A stretch of DNA of 64,000 nt from Pseudomonas mendocina (GCF_900636545.1 NZ_LR134290.1:992001-1056000), one strand, 5' to 3'; counted from the first letter of the stretch, positions 17,533 to 27,568 are shown. Notes: generated by a model not told the origin, from the sequence alone. Made by a program: numbers and translations.

Positions 17533-18519
17533 TCAGTTTCGTGCCTTGAAGCTGCGGTCGATGGCTTCGATGCCTGGCTGATAGTCACCGTGCTCCACCG
17601 CCCGTAATGTCCAGGCCAGCACGCGCTCGGCGATGCGCTCGTGCTGTTGGCTCATGGCGTTGACCCGCAGCGGCAGGAAGTCCAGCAACTGGGTGTCGCC
17701 GAAGGTGGCCAGACGCACGGTAGGCCACTGCTTGCCGCCCAGCTCGCGCAGGGCATCGAGCACGCCCTCGAGCAGGACATAGGCGGTGGTAAGCAGTGCA
17801 TCCGGTGGGCCGAATTCCTCCAGTAGCGTCTTCATCTGCCGGTAGCCACAGGCGCGGCTGAACAGCTCGCCGTGATAAACGCTGACGCGCCCCTCGAAGC
17901 CGGCCAGCGCGGCACGAAAACCGCGCTCGCGTGCCTGGCTGATGACCAGCTCCTCCCGCGCACCGAGCAGGGCGATATGCCGGGGGGCGAGGGCCAGCAG
18001 GCTTTCGGTCAGGGTGCGCCCGGCTTGCTCGTCGTCGCTGACTACCGAGCGGATATGCACGGGCGACAGCGCGCGATCCACCGCTATCACCGGCAAGCCA
18101 GCGGCGACGATGGTGGGATACAGCGGGTCGTCTGCCGGCAGGCAACTGGCGACGATCAGCGCCTCGCAGCGGCGCGAGCGAAACAGTTCGAGCAACTGCC
18201 GCTCGGTGTCGGGATCGTCGTCGGAACTGGCGATCAGTAACTGGTAGCCCGCAGCGCGGGCTTTCTGTTCCAGCAGCTTGGCCAGGCGTGCATAACTGGG
18301 GTTTTCCAGGTCCGGCAGGATGAAGCCCAGGCAGCGGCTTTGCCCGCGGCGCAAGCTGGCGGCCTGCTGGTCGGGGCGATAACCGTGTTCTTCCACCACC
18401 GCGAGCACGCGTGCCACGGTCGCCGGGCTGATGCGCCGACGTTCGGCCTGACCGTTGACCACGTAGCTGGCGGTGGTCACCGAGACTTTGGCCAGACGGG
18501 CGATGTCGCTGAGTTTCAC
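17533..18519 (-). CDS. fruR: Fructose repressor FruR/Cra (LacI family)
   Basis: It starts with GTG and has 328 residues. The N-terminal helix-turn-helix LSDIARLAKVSVTTASYVVNG and hinge are of the Cra type (Tyr-Val-Val-Asn), followed by a periplasmic-binding-like effector domain (about 60-325). In pseudomonads FruR represses fruBKA and is relieved by fructose-1-phosphate. It is divergent from fruB, and a Cra-type operator lies in the shared region. The start has no good Shine-Dalgarno, but no better in-frame start is visible upstream. Confidence 0.95.
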   Translation of the reverse strand: MKLSDIARLAKVSVTTASYVVNGQAERRRISPATVARVLAVVEEHGYRPDQQAASLRRGQSRCLGFILPDLENPSYARLAKLLEQKARAAGYQLLIASSDDDPDTERQLLELFRSRRCEALIVASCLPADDPLYPTIVAAGLPVIAVDRALSPVHIRSVVSDDEQAGRTLTESLLALAPRHIALLGAREELVISQARERGFRAALAGFEGRVSVYHGELFSRACGYRQMKTLLEEFGPPDALLTTAYVLLEGVLDALRELGGKQWPTVRLATFGDTQLLDFLPLRVNAMSQQHERIAERVLAWTLRAVEHGDYQPGIEAIDRSFKARN

Positions 18520-18637
18520 AGGGGCAGCACCATGTAGAGAAGAGGTTTCGAGCGTGCGAGCGCGGCGAGTCTACACCGCCGTGGCGACGACCGGGCTTCA
18601 AGGATTACCCATTATCGGATAAGGTGCCAGCGCATGA

Positions 18638-18649
18638 TGAATCGTTTCA
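18638..18649. promoter_or_regulatory. FruR/Cra operator
   Basis: TGAATCGTTTCA differs at one base from the palindromic enterobacterial Cra consensus TGAAACGTTTCA and lies 53 bp before the fruB start, in the fruR-fruB divergent region. Confidence 0.75.
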
Positions 18650-18701
18650 GCATTTCGGTTCATCAGCTAGTCTTAGCGAAAATAATAAGTCGGAGATCAC
18701 C

Positions 18702-21563
18702 ATGCTCGAACTCGATGCCAGCCAAATCCAGATGGGCCGGGTTGTGGCAAACAAGGGCGAAGCCCTGGCCATGCTTGGTGATGCGTTGGCCGGTGCCGGC
18801 CTGGCCACTCCGGCTTATCTCGAAGGCCTGCAGGCGCGTGAAGCCCAGGGTTCGACCTTTCTTGGCCAAGGCATTGCGATTCCTCACGGTACGCCGCAGA
18901 CCCGCGATCAGGTGCTGCGCACCGGCGTCAGCCTGATCCAGTTCCCTGATGGGGTGGACTGGGGCAACGGGCAACAGGTCTATCTGGCCATCGCCATCGC
19001 CGCGCAGTCCGACGAACACTTGCATCTCCTGCAACTGCTGACCCGCGCCCTCGGCGAGGGTGATCTGAGCCAGGCCCTACGCGAAGCCACCGAGCCCGAG
19101 CAGATACTCGAGCTGCTGCAGGGCGCGCCGCAGGCGCTGGCGCTGGATGGCCAGCTAGTGGCGCTGGCACAGCCGGCCGAAGACTTCGACGAACTGCTCT
19201 GGCAGGGCGCGCGCCTGTTGCGCCAGGCCGGCTGTGCCCGCAGCGGCTTCGCCCTCGGATTGGCGCGTGGCGAGCCGCTGCCGCTAGGTGATGGTTTGTG
19301 GTGGTTGCACAGCGAGGCCAGCGTCGAGCGGCCTGGCCTGGCCTTCGTCACCCCGGCGCAGCCACTGAGTTTTCGTGGTGAGGCGCTGCGTGGTCTGTTC
19401 TGCCTGGCCAGCCAGGGCGAGGCGCATCGCCAGGCGCTGGAGCGTTTGTGTGATGTGCTGATCGGTGGCCGCGCTGCGGCATTCAGCGAAGCCAGCGATA
19501 GCCGCCAGGTAATTGAAGCATTGGGAGGCGAGGTGGCGCCGGACTGGCCCAGCCTCAGCGTGCCGCTGCTCAATGCCCATGGTTTGCATGCTCGCCCGGC
19601 CAAGGCGCTGAGCGAGCTGGTGCAGGGTTTCGCGGGTGAAGTTCGTGTACGACTGTTGGGCGATAGCGCTGCCGGCGTGTCGGCCAAGAGCCTCAGCCGG
19701 CTGCTGGCCCTGGGCGCGCGTCGCGGGCAGATGCTCGAATTCAGTGCCGAACCGGCCATCGCCGATGCCGCGTTGCCGTGCATTCGCGCCGCCCTGGAAA
19801 GCGGCCTGGGCGAGGCGGTCGAGCCGCTGAGCGAAGCGCTGCCCGAGGTGGCGGCGCAACTGCAGCCGGTCGCTCCCGTCGCGCCTGTTGCCGGTAGCCG
19901 CTTGCTGGCGGTCGGCGCCTCGCCGGGCATCGCCATCGGCCCGGCGTTGGTGCGAGTAGCGCCGGAGTTCAATTTTGCCGAGCAAGGCAAGGGCGTCGAG
20001 CTGGAGCGCGCGCGCCTGGAAGCGGCGCTTGTCGCTGTTTCCGCGCAGGTTCAGCGTCTGGTCGACGGCGCTGGTGTGGCGAGCATTCGCGAGATATTCA
20101 GCGCCCACCTGGCCATGCTCGCTGATCCGGCGCTGCGCGAAGACGTCGACGTTCGTCTGGTCAAGGGCGCCAGCGCCGAAGCAGCCTGGCAGGTCGAAGT
20201 CGAGGCGGCCGCCAAGCGTCAGGAGTCTCTGCACGACCCGCTGCTGGCCGAACGGGCGGCTGACCTGCGCGACATCGGCAATCGCGTATTGGCGCATCTG
20301 TGTGATGTGGAACTGCCCAGCGAGCCGAACGAGCCCTACATCCTAGTGATGGCCGAAGTGGTGCCCTCGGATGTCGCCAGCCTCGACCGTCAGCGCGTGG
20401 CGGGGATTCTGACCGCCCGTGGTGGCGCCACCGCACACAGCGCGATCATTGCCCGGGCTCTGGGTATCCCCGCGGTGGTCGGTGCCGGCCACGGTGTGCT
20501 GGCATTGGCCCAGGGCACGCCGCTGTTGCTCGATGGCGAAAGCGGCGTGCTGCATGTTGCCCCGGATGCAGCCCAGCGTGACCAGGCGCGGCATGAGCGC
20601 GAGGCCGCGCAGCGACGCCAGGAACAGGCGCATGCTCGGCGTTTCGATACGGCGAAGACACGCGATGGTGTGTGCGTGGAAGTGGCGGCCAATATCGGCA
20701 CCAGTGGCGAGACCGCCGATGCGGTGGCGCTGGGGGCCGATGCCGTTGGCCTACTGCGCACCGAACTGCTGTTCATGGAGCACGCCCAGGCGCCGGATCT
20801 GGCTGCTCAGGAACGTGAGTATCGGCGTGTGCTGGAGGCGTTGGATGGCCGCCCGCTGGTGGTGCGCACCCTGGATGTCGGCGGCGACAAACCCTTGCCG
20901 TACTGGCCGATGCCGGCCGAAGAGAATCCTTTCCTCGGCGTGCGTGGTATTCGCTTGAGTCTGCAGCGTCCGGAGATTCTGGAAACCCAGTTGCGCGCCT
21001 TGCTCGCCTCGGCCGATGGCCGGCCGCTGCGCATCATGTTCCCCATGGTCGGTTCGGTGGAGGAATGGCGCGCTGCGCGTGACCTGGTGCAGCGCCTGCG
21101 CGAAGAGATCGAAGTACGCGACCTGCAGATCGGCATCATGATCGAGGTGCCTTCGGCAGCGCTGCTGGCACCTGTGCTGGCACGTGAAGTGGACTTTTTC
21201 AGCATCGGCACCAATGACCTGACCCAGTACTGCCTGGCCATCGACCGTGGCCATCCGCAGCTCTCGGCTCAGGCCGACGGCCTGCATCCGGCGGTATTGC
21301 GCCTGATCGAGATGACCGTGACCGCAGCCCATGCCCAGGGCAAGTGGGTCGGTGTTTGCGGTGAGCTGGCCAGTGACCGCCTGGCCGTGCCGCTGCTGGT
21401 CGGCCTCGGCGTGGACGAATTGAGTGTGACGCCGCGTTCGATGGCGTTGGTCAAGGCGCGCGTGCGCGAGCTGGACAGTCGCCAGGCGCGAACCCTGGCC
21501 GACCGCGCCCTGACCCTGGACAGTGCCAGCGCCGTGCGTGCGCTGGTGGCGGAGATGCACTGA
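18702..21563 (+). CDS. fruB: Fructose PTS multiphosphoryl transfer protein (EIIA-HPr-EI fusion)
   Basis: It has 953 residues, from an ATG with GGAG 8 nt upstream. Domains in order: EIIA-Fru (about 1-145, active His62 in IAIPHGTP), a linker domain, HPr (about 285-370, active His296 in HGLHARPAK) and Enzyme I (about 395-953, active His579 in GGATAHSAIIA, with the PEP-binding FSIGTNDLTQY and GVCGELASD segments). One polypeptide thus passes phosphate from PEP to the fructose permease FruA. This fusion is normal for Pseudomonas, which uses the PTS mainly for fructose. It overlaps fruK by one base (TGATG). Confidence 0.97.
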   Translation: MLELDASQIQMGRVVANKGEALAMLGDALAGAGLATPAYLEGLQAREAQGSTFLGQGIAIPHGTPQTRDQVLRTGVSLIQFPDGVDWGNGQQVYLAIAIAAQSDEHLHLLQLLTRALGEGDLSQALREATEPEQILELLQGAPQALALDGQLVALAQPAEDFDELLWQGARLLRQAGCARSGFALGLARGEPLPLGDGLWWLHSEASVERPGLAFVTPAQPLSFRGEALRGLFCLASQGEAHRQALERLCDVLIGGRAAAFSEASDSRQVIEALGGEVAPDWPSLSVPLLNAHGLHARPAKALSELVQGFAGEVRVRLLGDSAAGVSAKSLSRLLALGARRGQMLEFSAEPAIADAALPCIRAALESGLGEAVEPLSEALPEVAAQLQPVAPVAPVAGSRLLAVGASPGIAIGPALVRVAPEFNFAEQGKGVELERARLEAALVAVSAQVQRLVDGAGVASIREIFSAHLAMLADPALREDVDVRLVKGASAEAAWQVEVEAAAKRQESLHDPLLAERAADLRDIGNRVLAHLCDVELPSEPNEPYILVMAEVVPSDVASLDRQRVAGILTARGGATAHSAIIARALGIPAVVGAGHGVLALAQGTPLLLDGESGVLHVAPDAAQRDQARHEREAAQRRQEQAHARRFDTAKTRDGVCVEVAANIGTSGETADAVALGADAVGLLRTELLFMEHAQAPDLAAQEREYRRVLEALDGRPLVVRTLDVGGDKPLPYWPMPAEENPFLGVRGIRLSLQRPEILETQLRALLASADGRPLRIMFPMVGSVEEWRAARDLVQRLREEIEVRDLQIGIMIEVPSAALLAPVLAREVDFFSIGTNDLTQYCLAIDRGHPQLSAQADGLHPAVLRLIEMTVTAAHAQGKWVGVCGELASDRLAVPLLVGLGVDELSVTPRSMALVKARVRELDSRQARTLADRALTLDSASAVRALVAEMH

Positions 21564-22483
21564 TGGCCCGAATCCTGACCCTGACCCTTAACCCGGCGCT
21601 GGATCTGACCCTGCGTCTCGACCGCCTACAGCCCGGCGCGATCAACCGCTGCCATGAGCTGCGCAGTCACGCCGCCGGCAAGGGGCTGAACGTCGCCCAG
21701 GTGCTGGCTGATCTTGGCCACAACCTGAGCGTCGGCGGTTTTCTTGGCCGCGCCAATGCCGCGCCGTTCGAGAGCCTGATGCACAAGCGTGGCTTCCGCG
21801 ATCTGTTCGTCCGGGTGCCGGGCGAGACGCGCAGCAACATCAAGTTGGCCGAGGCCGACGGCTGCATCACCGATCTCAACGGCCCCGGCCCGCAGGTCGA
21901 GGCCGAACACCTGCAACGCCTGCAGGATGAGCTGGAGCCGTTGCTGGTCGGGCATGATGCCGTGGTAGTGGCCGGCAGCCTGCCGCGTGGCGTGACGCCT
22001 GAATGGTTCGCCGGCCTGCTGCGGCGGATCAAGGCCAGTGGCGTACCGCTGGCGGTCGACAGCAGTGGCGCGGCGTTGCAGGCGGCCCTGGGCGTCGCTC
22101 CCTGGCTGATCAAACCCAACGAAGAAGAACTGGCCGAGGTCTGGGGCAGTGACCTGCCCACTGCCGTGCGGGCGTTGCGTGCGCAGGGCATCGAGCACGT
22201 GCTGCTGTCGCGGGGCGCGCAAGGCGTCGACTGGCATGGCCCGAATATCGCTCTGCGCGCCATACCGCCGCGTGTTGATGTCGCCAGCACGGTCGGTGCC
22301 GGGGACTCGCTGTTGGCTGCCAGCCTGCACGGCCTGCTCGAGGGTTGGCCTGCCGAGCGCACCCTGCGCCTGGCCACGGCGGTGGCGGCGCAGGCGGTCA
22401 CCCAGATCGGCTTCGGTATCCATGATCGCGAGCAACTGGCCCGTCTCGAGGCGGCCGTGCAGTTGCACCCAATAGAACAATAA
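21563..22483 (+). CDS. fruK: 1-phosphofructokinase
   Basis: FruK converts fructose-1-phosphate, delivered by the PTS, to fructose-1,6-bisphosphate. The 306 residues show the PfkB-family N-terminal motif (GKGLNVAQVLADLG) and the C-terminal ATP/anion-hole motif VASTVGAGDSLLAA with its catalytic Asp. The start overlaps the fruB stop, so translation is coupled; fruA follows after 11 bp. Confidence 0.97.
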   Translation: MARILTLTLNPALDLTLRLDRLQPGAINRCHELRSHAAGKGLNVAQVLADLGHNLSVGGFLGRANAAPFESLMHKRGFRDLFVRVPGETRSNIKLAEADGCITDLNGPGPQVEAEHLQRLQDELEPLLVGHDAVVVAGSLPRGVTPEWFAGLLRRIKASGVPLAVDSSGAALQAALGVAPWLIKPNEEELAEVWGSDLPTAVRALRAQGIEHVLLSRGAQGVDWHGPNIALRAIPPRVDVASTVGAGDSLLAASLHGLLEGWPAERTLRLATAVAAQAVTQIGFGIHDREQLARLEAAVQLHPIEQ

Positions 22484-22494
22484 GAGGCTCCACC

Positions 22495-24216
22495 ATGAAT
22501 CTGCTGATCGTCACTGCCTGCCCCAATGGACAGGTCACCAGCGTATTGTGTTCGCGCCTCCTGCAAGCTGCTGCCGAGCGCCTGGGTTGGCAAACCCGTG
22601 TCGAGGTGCATGACGCCCGTGCGATAGGTGCACCGCTCAGCGAAGCCGAGATTGCCGCTGCCGATTGGGTACTGGTGGTCAAGACCGGTGAGCTGTCGCT
22701 GAGCCGCTTCGTCGGCAAGCGCTTGCTGCAGGCCACACCGGCCGAGGCGCTGGCCGACCCGCAGCGTTTTCTGCGGGACGCTGCCGAGCGCGCCCAGCCC
22801 CATGCTGAAAGCACCGAGGCGGTGCCCAGTGGTCGTCGCCGCCTGGTCGCGGTCACCGCTTGCCCGACCGGGGTGGCGCATACTTTCATGGCCGCCGAAG
22901 CCCTGCAGCAGGCTGCGGCGCGCATGGGCATCGACCTGCAGGTGGAAACCCGCGGTTCGGTCGGTGCGCGCAACCTGCTCGACGATGCTGCCATCGCGGC
23001 TGCCGATGCCGTGCTGCTGGCCACTGATATCGAGGTGGACACCAGCCGCTTTGCCGGCAAAAAGGTTTATCGCTGTGGCACCGGGGTGGCGCTAAAGCAG
23101 CCGCAGCAGACGCTGGAAAAGGCCTTGAGCGATGCGCGTCCGCTGAGCGAAGCCGCGCCTGCCGAAGGCAATTCTGCCAGTGGTGACAAATCTGGCCCTT
23201 ACAAACATTTGCTCACCGGTGTTTCCTACATGCTGCCGATGGTGGTGGCGGGCGGCCTGCTGATCGCCCTGTCGTTCGTATTCGGGATCAAGGCGTATGA
23301 GCAGGAGGGCACATTCGCCGCTGCGCTGATGCAGATCGGTGGCGATGCCGCTTTCAAGCTGATGGTGCCGGTGCTGGCCGGCTACATCGCCTATTCCATC
23401 GCCGACCGTCCGGGTCTGGCTCCGGGGATGATTGGCGGCCTGCTGGCCAGCTCGCTGGGCGCCGGTTTTATCGGCGGTATCGTCGCTGGCTTTATCGCCG
23501 GCTATTCAGCCAAGGCCATTGCCCGCTGGGTGCGCTTGCCGGACAGCCTGGAGGCGCTCAAGCCGATCCTGATCATCCCGTTGCTGGCCAGCCTGATCAC
23601 CGGCCTGGCGATGATCTATATCGTCGGCAGTCCTGTGGCTGATGTGTTGCAGTCGCTCACCCAGTTCCTCGACAGCATGGGCAGCACCAATGCCATCCTG
23701 CTTGGCGCATTGCTCGGCGGCATGATGTGTGTGGATCTCGGCGGGCCGATCAACAAGGCGGCCTATGCTTTCTCGGTCGGTCTGTTGGCGTCGAGCAGCT
23801 ATGCGCCGATGGCTGCGACCATGGCCGGCGGCATGGTGCCGCCGATCGCCATGGCCATCGCCACTGTGCTGGCACGGCGCAAGTTCGCTCAGAGCGAGCG
23901 CCAGGCTGGCAAGGCGGCAGGGGTGCTGGGGTTGTGCTTCATCTCCGAGGGAGCGATTCCATTCGCCGCCAAGGACCCGCTAAGGGTGATCCCGGCCAGC
24001 ATTGCCGGTGGTGCGCTGACCGGTGCGCTGTCGATGTATTTCGGCTGCAAACTGATGGCGCCGCACGGCGGCCTGTTCGTGCTGCTGATCCCTAACGCCA
24101 TCAATCATGCGTTGCTGTACCTGCTGGCCATCGTCGCCGGCAGTCTGCTCACCGGCGTGCTTTACGCGTTGATCAAGCAGGGCGAAGCTCAGCCGCTGGC
24201 GGTCGAGGCGCGGTAG
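22495..24216 (+). CDS. fruA: PTS fructose transporter subunit IIBC
   Basis: It has 573 residues. Two EIIB-type domains stand at the N-terminus (about 1-95 with CPNGQVTS; about 115-210 with the catalytic CPTGVAHTF), followed by a linker and a membrane EIIC domain (about 235-565, with HLLTGVSYMLPMVVAGGLLIAL and the substrate-site region GGPINKAAYAF). In FruA proteins the first EIIB copy usually serves docking rather than catalysis, yet here it keeps a cysteine in its loop. An AGAGG precedes the ATG. Last gene of fruBKA. Confidence 0.97.
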   Translation: MNLLIVTACPNGQVTSVLCSRLLQAAAERLGWQTRVEVHDARAIGAPLSEAEIAAADWVLVVKTGELSLSRFVGKRLLQATPAEALADPQRFLRDAAERAQPHAESTEAVPSGRRRLVAVTACPTGVAHTFMAAEALQQAAARMGIDLQVETRGSVGARNLLDDAAIAAADAVLLATDIEVDTSRFAGKKVYRCGTGVALKQPQQTLEKALSDARPLSEAAPAEGNSASGDKSGPYKHLLTGVSYMLPMVVAGGLLIALSFVFGIKAYEQEGTFAAALMQIGGDAAFKLMVPVLAGYIAYSIADRPGLAPGMIGGLLASSLGAGFIGGIVAGFIAGYSAKAIARWVRLPDSLEALKPILIIPLLASLITGLAMIYIVGSPVADVLQSLTQFLDSMGSTNAILLGALLGGMMCVDLGGPINKAAYAFSVGLLASSSYAPMAATMAGGMVPPIAMAIATVLARRKFAQSERQAGKAAGVLGLCFISEGAIPFAAKDPLRVIPASIAGGALTGALSMYFGCKLMAPHGGLFVLLIPNAINHALLYLLAIVAGSLLTGVLYALIKQGEAQPLAVEAR

Positions 24217-24361
24217 GCGCACACCGGCGTAGCTCGGTTACACTGGGTTGAACAGCGCCTGGGAAGTAGCAGTCTGTTGCATGAATCATGCGTCGATGTG
24301 CATGTTGATCATGACCGGTTCCCTGGCGCAGTCGCCCTCACAAAGAAAGGATCTTTTGTAG

Positions 24362-26542
24362 ATGACTCAAGCTCTCGCCCATCGCTGGCGCTTCTTCCGT
24401 GCCGGCGGCTTCGATCAGGTGCAGTTGGAAACTCCCGCCGACCTCGCTGCGTTGCGCAGCCTGGACCAGAAGCTATGGGCCAGCCTGGCCTGCCCAGTGA
24501 ACAACCTGGAATTGGACCGGCGCATGCTGCAGTACATCGACCTGAACAATGACGGCCGTATCCGTGCGCCGGAGGTTCTCGATGTTGTGGACTGGACGCT
24601 GGCGCGACTGACTGATCCTGCGGTCCTGTTCCAGAACGGCCCGCTGCAGCTGTCCTCGCTCACCGACGATGCAGTGGGTGTGCGTCTGCGTTTGGCGGCG
24701 CAGCGCTTGCTGGGTGTGCTCGGGCGACCCGATGGCGACAGTCTGACACCGGCCGATACAGCTGATCTGGCGCAACTGTTCCCGCCACACCAGCCCAACG
24801 GCGACGGCCTGGTGCCGGCGACCCTGACCGACGACGCCGATCTCAAAGCCGCTATCGCCGATATCATCGCCAGCCTGGGTGCGCAGACGGACCGCAGCGG
24901 CGAGCCGGCCATCGGTGTCGAGCAGATCACTGCCTTCTTCGATCAGGCGCGTCAGCTGCATGCCTGGCATGCCCGCGCTGCCGAGCAGGGGCTGGACGCC
25001 TTCGGTGAGGGTACGGTGGCGGCGGTCGAAGCATTGAGCGCGGTGCGTGGCAAGATCGACGACTATTTCACCCGCGTGGCCATGGCCGAGTTCGATCCGC
25101 GCGCGGCTGCGCTGATGAACGCCCAGGAAGAAGAGCTGGTGCGACTGGGCTCGTTGTCGCTGGCCGATGCCAGCGAGGTGGCCGGGCTGCCTCTGGCCGT
25201 GGTGCAGCATGGTGATGAGCTACCGCTGACCAAGGGACTCAACCCCGCCTGGCAGCAAGCCGTCGACGCGTTCCGCCAGCGTGTGGTGGTGCCGGTCTAC
25301 GGTGAGCAGGACAGCCTGTCGCGCGAGCAGTGGCAGCACTTGGTCGCGCTGTGCAGCAACTACCTGGCCTGGCGCGCCGAGACGCCGAAGGTGGCGATTG
25401 CCGAGGTGCTGGAGCGCGGGCGTATCCTCGAACTGGTGGAGCAGGGCGCCGAGGCACGCCTGCTGGCGCTGGTGGAAGAAGACAAGACCGTGGCAGAGGC
25501 GGCGGATGGCCTGGTCGAGCTGGACAAGCTGATTCGCCTGCGCTATGGCCTGGTCACATTGCTGCGTAACTTCGTGTCCTTCCAGGCCTTCTATTCGCGA
25601 CACGAGAAAGCCGTTTTCCAGGCCGGTGTGCTGTATATCGACGGCAAGAGTTGCGAGCTTGCGGTGGAAGTGGGCGACGTTGAGGCTCATGCCAAGATTG
25701 CAGCGGCCAGCGACTGCTTCCTGCTCTACTGCACCTGTACGCGCCGCGGCGAACCGGTGCGCGGCAAGGAAACGCTGAATATCGTGGTGGCAGTGACCGC
25801 TGGTAGCGAGGGCGACCTGCAGGCGGGGCGTCATGGCCTGTTCTATGACCGCGACGGCAACGACTGGGATGCCACTGTGGTCAAGGTGGTACAGAACGCC
25901 ATCAGCATTCGCGAAGCGTTCTGGTCGCCATATCGTCGGATTTCCAAGCTGGTTTCCGACCAGGTACAGAAGCTGGCTGCCAGCCGCGATGCCGACATGG
26001 TCAACAAGACCGCGGCCAAGGTTGGCGAGACCGGCGCTGCGCCCGCGGCGACGCCTGCTCCAGCGTTCGATATCGCCAAGTTCGCCGGTATCTTCGCCGC
26101 CATTGGCCTGGCTGTCGGTGCTTTGGGCACTGCGCTGGCAGCGGTGGTCACCGGCATTTTGTCGCTGGCCTGGTGGCAGGTTCCGCTGTTATTTCTCTGC
26201 GTGCTGTTGGCCATCTCCGGGCCGGCCATGCTGCTGGCCTGGTTCAAGCTGCGGCGCCGCAGCCTGGGGCCGATCCTCGATGGCAACGGCTGGGCAGTGA
26301 ATGCCCAGGCGCGCATCAGCATTCCCTTTGGCACCGCGCTGACGCAGATGGCTGAGCTACCCAAGGGAAGCGACCGTGCATTACGCGACCCTTATGCCAA
26401 CAAGCCGGTGTTGTGGCCCTGGCTGCTGGCGTTGCTGCTGGCCGTTGGCCTTGGCTACTACGCCTGGAGCAACGGCGTGTTCAGCCCGGAGGCGGAGGTG
26501 CCGGCCGAAGCGGCTGCGCCTGTTCAGGACGCCGCCGGCTAG
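24362..26542 (+). CDS. Conserved EF-hand-containing membrane protein of unknown function
   Basis: It has 726 residues. I do not recognise a named family. Near the N-terminus is a textbook 12-residue EF-hand loop, DLNNDGRIRAPE (residues 60-71, with D1, N3, D5, G6, I8, E12 in place), and a weaker second one near 140 (PNGDGLVPA). A long helical cytoplasmic-looking region follows, including LYIDGKSCELAVEV and LFYDRDGNDWDATVVKVV. Three hydrophobic segments lie near the C-terminus (about 570-600, 602-627, 680-700) with an acidic, Ala/Pro-rich tail. There is no signal peptide. It stands alone downstream of fruA; AAAGGATC ahead of the start is a weak ribosome site. Confidence 0.75.
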   Translation: MTQALAHRWRFFRAGGFDQVQLETPADLAALRSLDQKLWASLACPVNNLELDRRMLQYIDLNNDGRIRAPEVLDVVDWTLARLTDPAVLFQNGPLQLSSLTDDAVGVRLRLAAQRLLGVLGRPDGDSLTPADTADLAQLFPPHQPNGDGLVPATLTDDADLKAAIADIIASLGAQTDRSGEPAIGVEQITAFFDQARQLHAWHARAAEQGLDAFGEGTVAAVEALSAVRGKIDDYFTRVAMAEFDPRAAALMNAQEEELVRLGSLSLADASEVAGLPLAVVQHGDELPLTKGLNPAWQQAVDAFRQRVVVPVYGEQDSLSREQWQHLVALCSNYLAWRAETPKVAIAEVLERGRILELVEQGAEARLLALVEEDKTVAEAADGLVELDKLIRLRYGLVTLLRNFVSFQAFYSRHEKAVFQAGVLYIDGKSCELAVEVGDVEAHAKIAAASDCFLLYCTCTRRGEPVRGKETLNIVVAVTAGSEGDLQAGRHGLFYDRDGNDWDATVVKVVQNAISIREAFWSPYRRISKLVSDQVQKLAASRDADMVNKTAAKVGETGAAPAATPAPAFDIAKFAGIFAAIGLAVGALGTALAAVVTGILSLAWWQVPLLFLCVLLAISGPAMLLAWFKLRRRSLGPILDGNGWAVNAQARISIPFGTALTQMAELPKGSDRALRDPYANKPVLWPWLLALLLAVGLGYYAWSNGVFSPEAEVPAEAAAPVQDAAG

Positions 26543-26569
26543 AGGGTAATGCCGGGCGTTGAGCCCTTT

Positions 26570-26616
26570 GTAGGAGTGGCTTCAGCCACGAAAGCTGTTC
26601 GCGGCTGAGGCTGCAG
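26570..26616. repeat. Partial palindromic repeat (GTAGGAGTGGCTTCAGCC type)
   Basis: TGTAGGAGTGGCTTCAGCCACGAAAGC starts one arm and GCGGCTGAGGC is the imperfect counterpart. It is another copy of the common extragenic palindrome, truncated on the right. Confidence 0.5.
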
Positions 26617-26652
26617 GGTTGGAATGTTTAGTCGGCCAGCCATTTGCGTATT

Positions 26653-26669
26653 GGCGGGTTTCACCCGCC
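26653..26669. terminator. Hairpin at the 3' end of cobB
   Basis: GGCGGGT-TTC-ACCCGCC is a perfect 7 bp stem 13 bp beyond the cobB stop and can serve either of the two converging genes. Confidence 0.5.
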
Positions 26670-26681
26670 CTACGTTCTCTC

Positions 26682-27389
26682 TCAGCCAGCCAACAGCTCC
26701 GCCACCCAGCGCGGCAATTGCTCGGTGGCCGGGCCATAGCGTGTCTCGGCGAACAGCGAATGGCCCTGGCTCGGTTCCAGGTTGATCTCCAGCGTATGCG
26801 CGCCAGCCTGGCGCGCCTGTTCGACGAAGCCCGCCGCCGGGTATACATGGCCCGAGGTGCCGATGCTGACGAACAGCTCGCACTGCTCCAGCGCATCGTA
26901 GATGCGCTCCATGTGATAGGGCATCTCGCCGAACCAGACGATATCCGGGCGCAAGGTGCCGAACAGCCCGCAGCAGGGGCATGGCTGGGTGACAGGCATG
27001 TCATCCAGTAGCGGAAAACGCTGCTGGCTATTGCTGCACAGCATCGACTGCAACTCACCGTGCATATGCAGCAAGCGTTTGGAACCGGCGCGTTCGTGCA
27101 GGTTGTCGACGTTCTGCGTGATCAGCAGAAACTCGCCCTGCCAGGCAGCCTCCAGCTCCGCCAGGGCCAGGTGTCCGGCATTCGGTGCGATGGCCGGATC
27201 GCGCAACTGTGCGCGGCGCATGTCATAGAAGCGCTGTACCAGTGCCGGATCGCGAGCAAAGCCTTCGGGTGTCGCCACCTCTTCGATGCGATGGTTTTCC
27301 CAGAGGCCGTCAGCGGCGCGGAATGTGCGGATGCCGCTCTCGGCGGAGATACCGGCGCCGGTGAGAATGACGATATTGGGGTGGGCCAT
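26682..27389 (-). CDS. cobB: NAD-dependent protein deacylase, sirtuin CobB type
   Basis: It has 235 residues from ATG 27389, preceded by GGAG. It has the sirtuin NAD-binding GAGISAESGIRTFR, the catalytic TQNVDNLHERAG ... HMHGEL and the IVWFGEMPY loop. The YDMRR segment supplies the Tyr-x-x-Arg pair of class III sirtuins, which favours removal of succinyl and malonyl groups as well as acetyl. A zinc-ribbon remnant is visible (MLCSN ... PCPCC). It is divergent from gcd. Confidence 0.93.
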   Translation of the reverse strand: MAHPNIVILTGAGISAESGIRTFRAADGLWENHRIEEVATPEGFARDPALVQRFYDMRRAQLRDPAIAPNAGHLALAELEAAWQGEFLLITQNVDNLHERAGSKRLLHMHGELQSMLCSNSQQRFPLLDDMPVTQPCPCCGLFGTLRPDIVWFGEMPYHMERIYDALEQCELFVSIGTSGHVYPAAGFVEQARQAGAHTLEINLEPSQGHSLFAETRYGPATEQLPRWVAELLAG

Positions 27390-27568
27390 CGGTGCTCCAG
27401 TTTGAATTGGTTCAGATGTCACTTTATGCCAACACTGGGGTGTGGGGGAGAGCGTGGTCGAGCTGCCTTTCGATCACACCGTCGCCCAAATCGCTGAACT
27501 CTCTCCCTCACTTCGCATCCACAGATCACGGCCCCGATCTCCAGGGGCAGCGTTTTTGGGAGCGAGCA

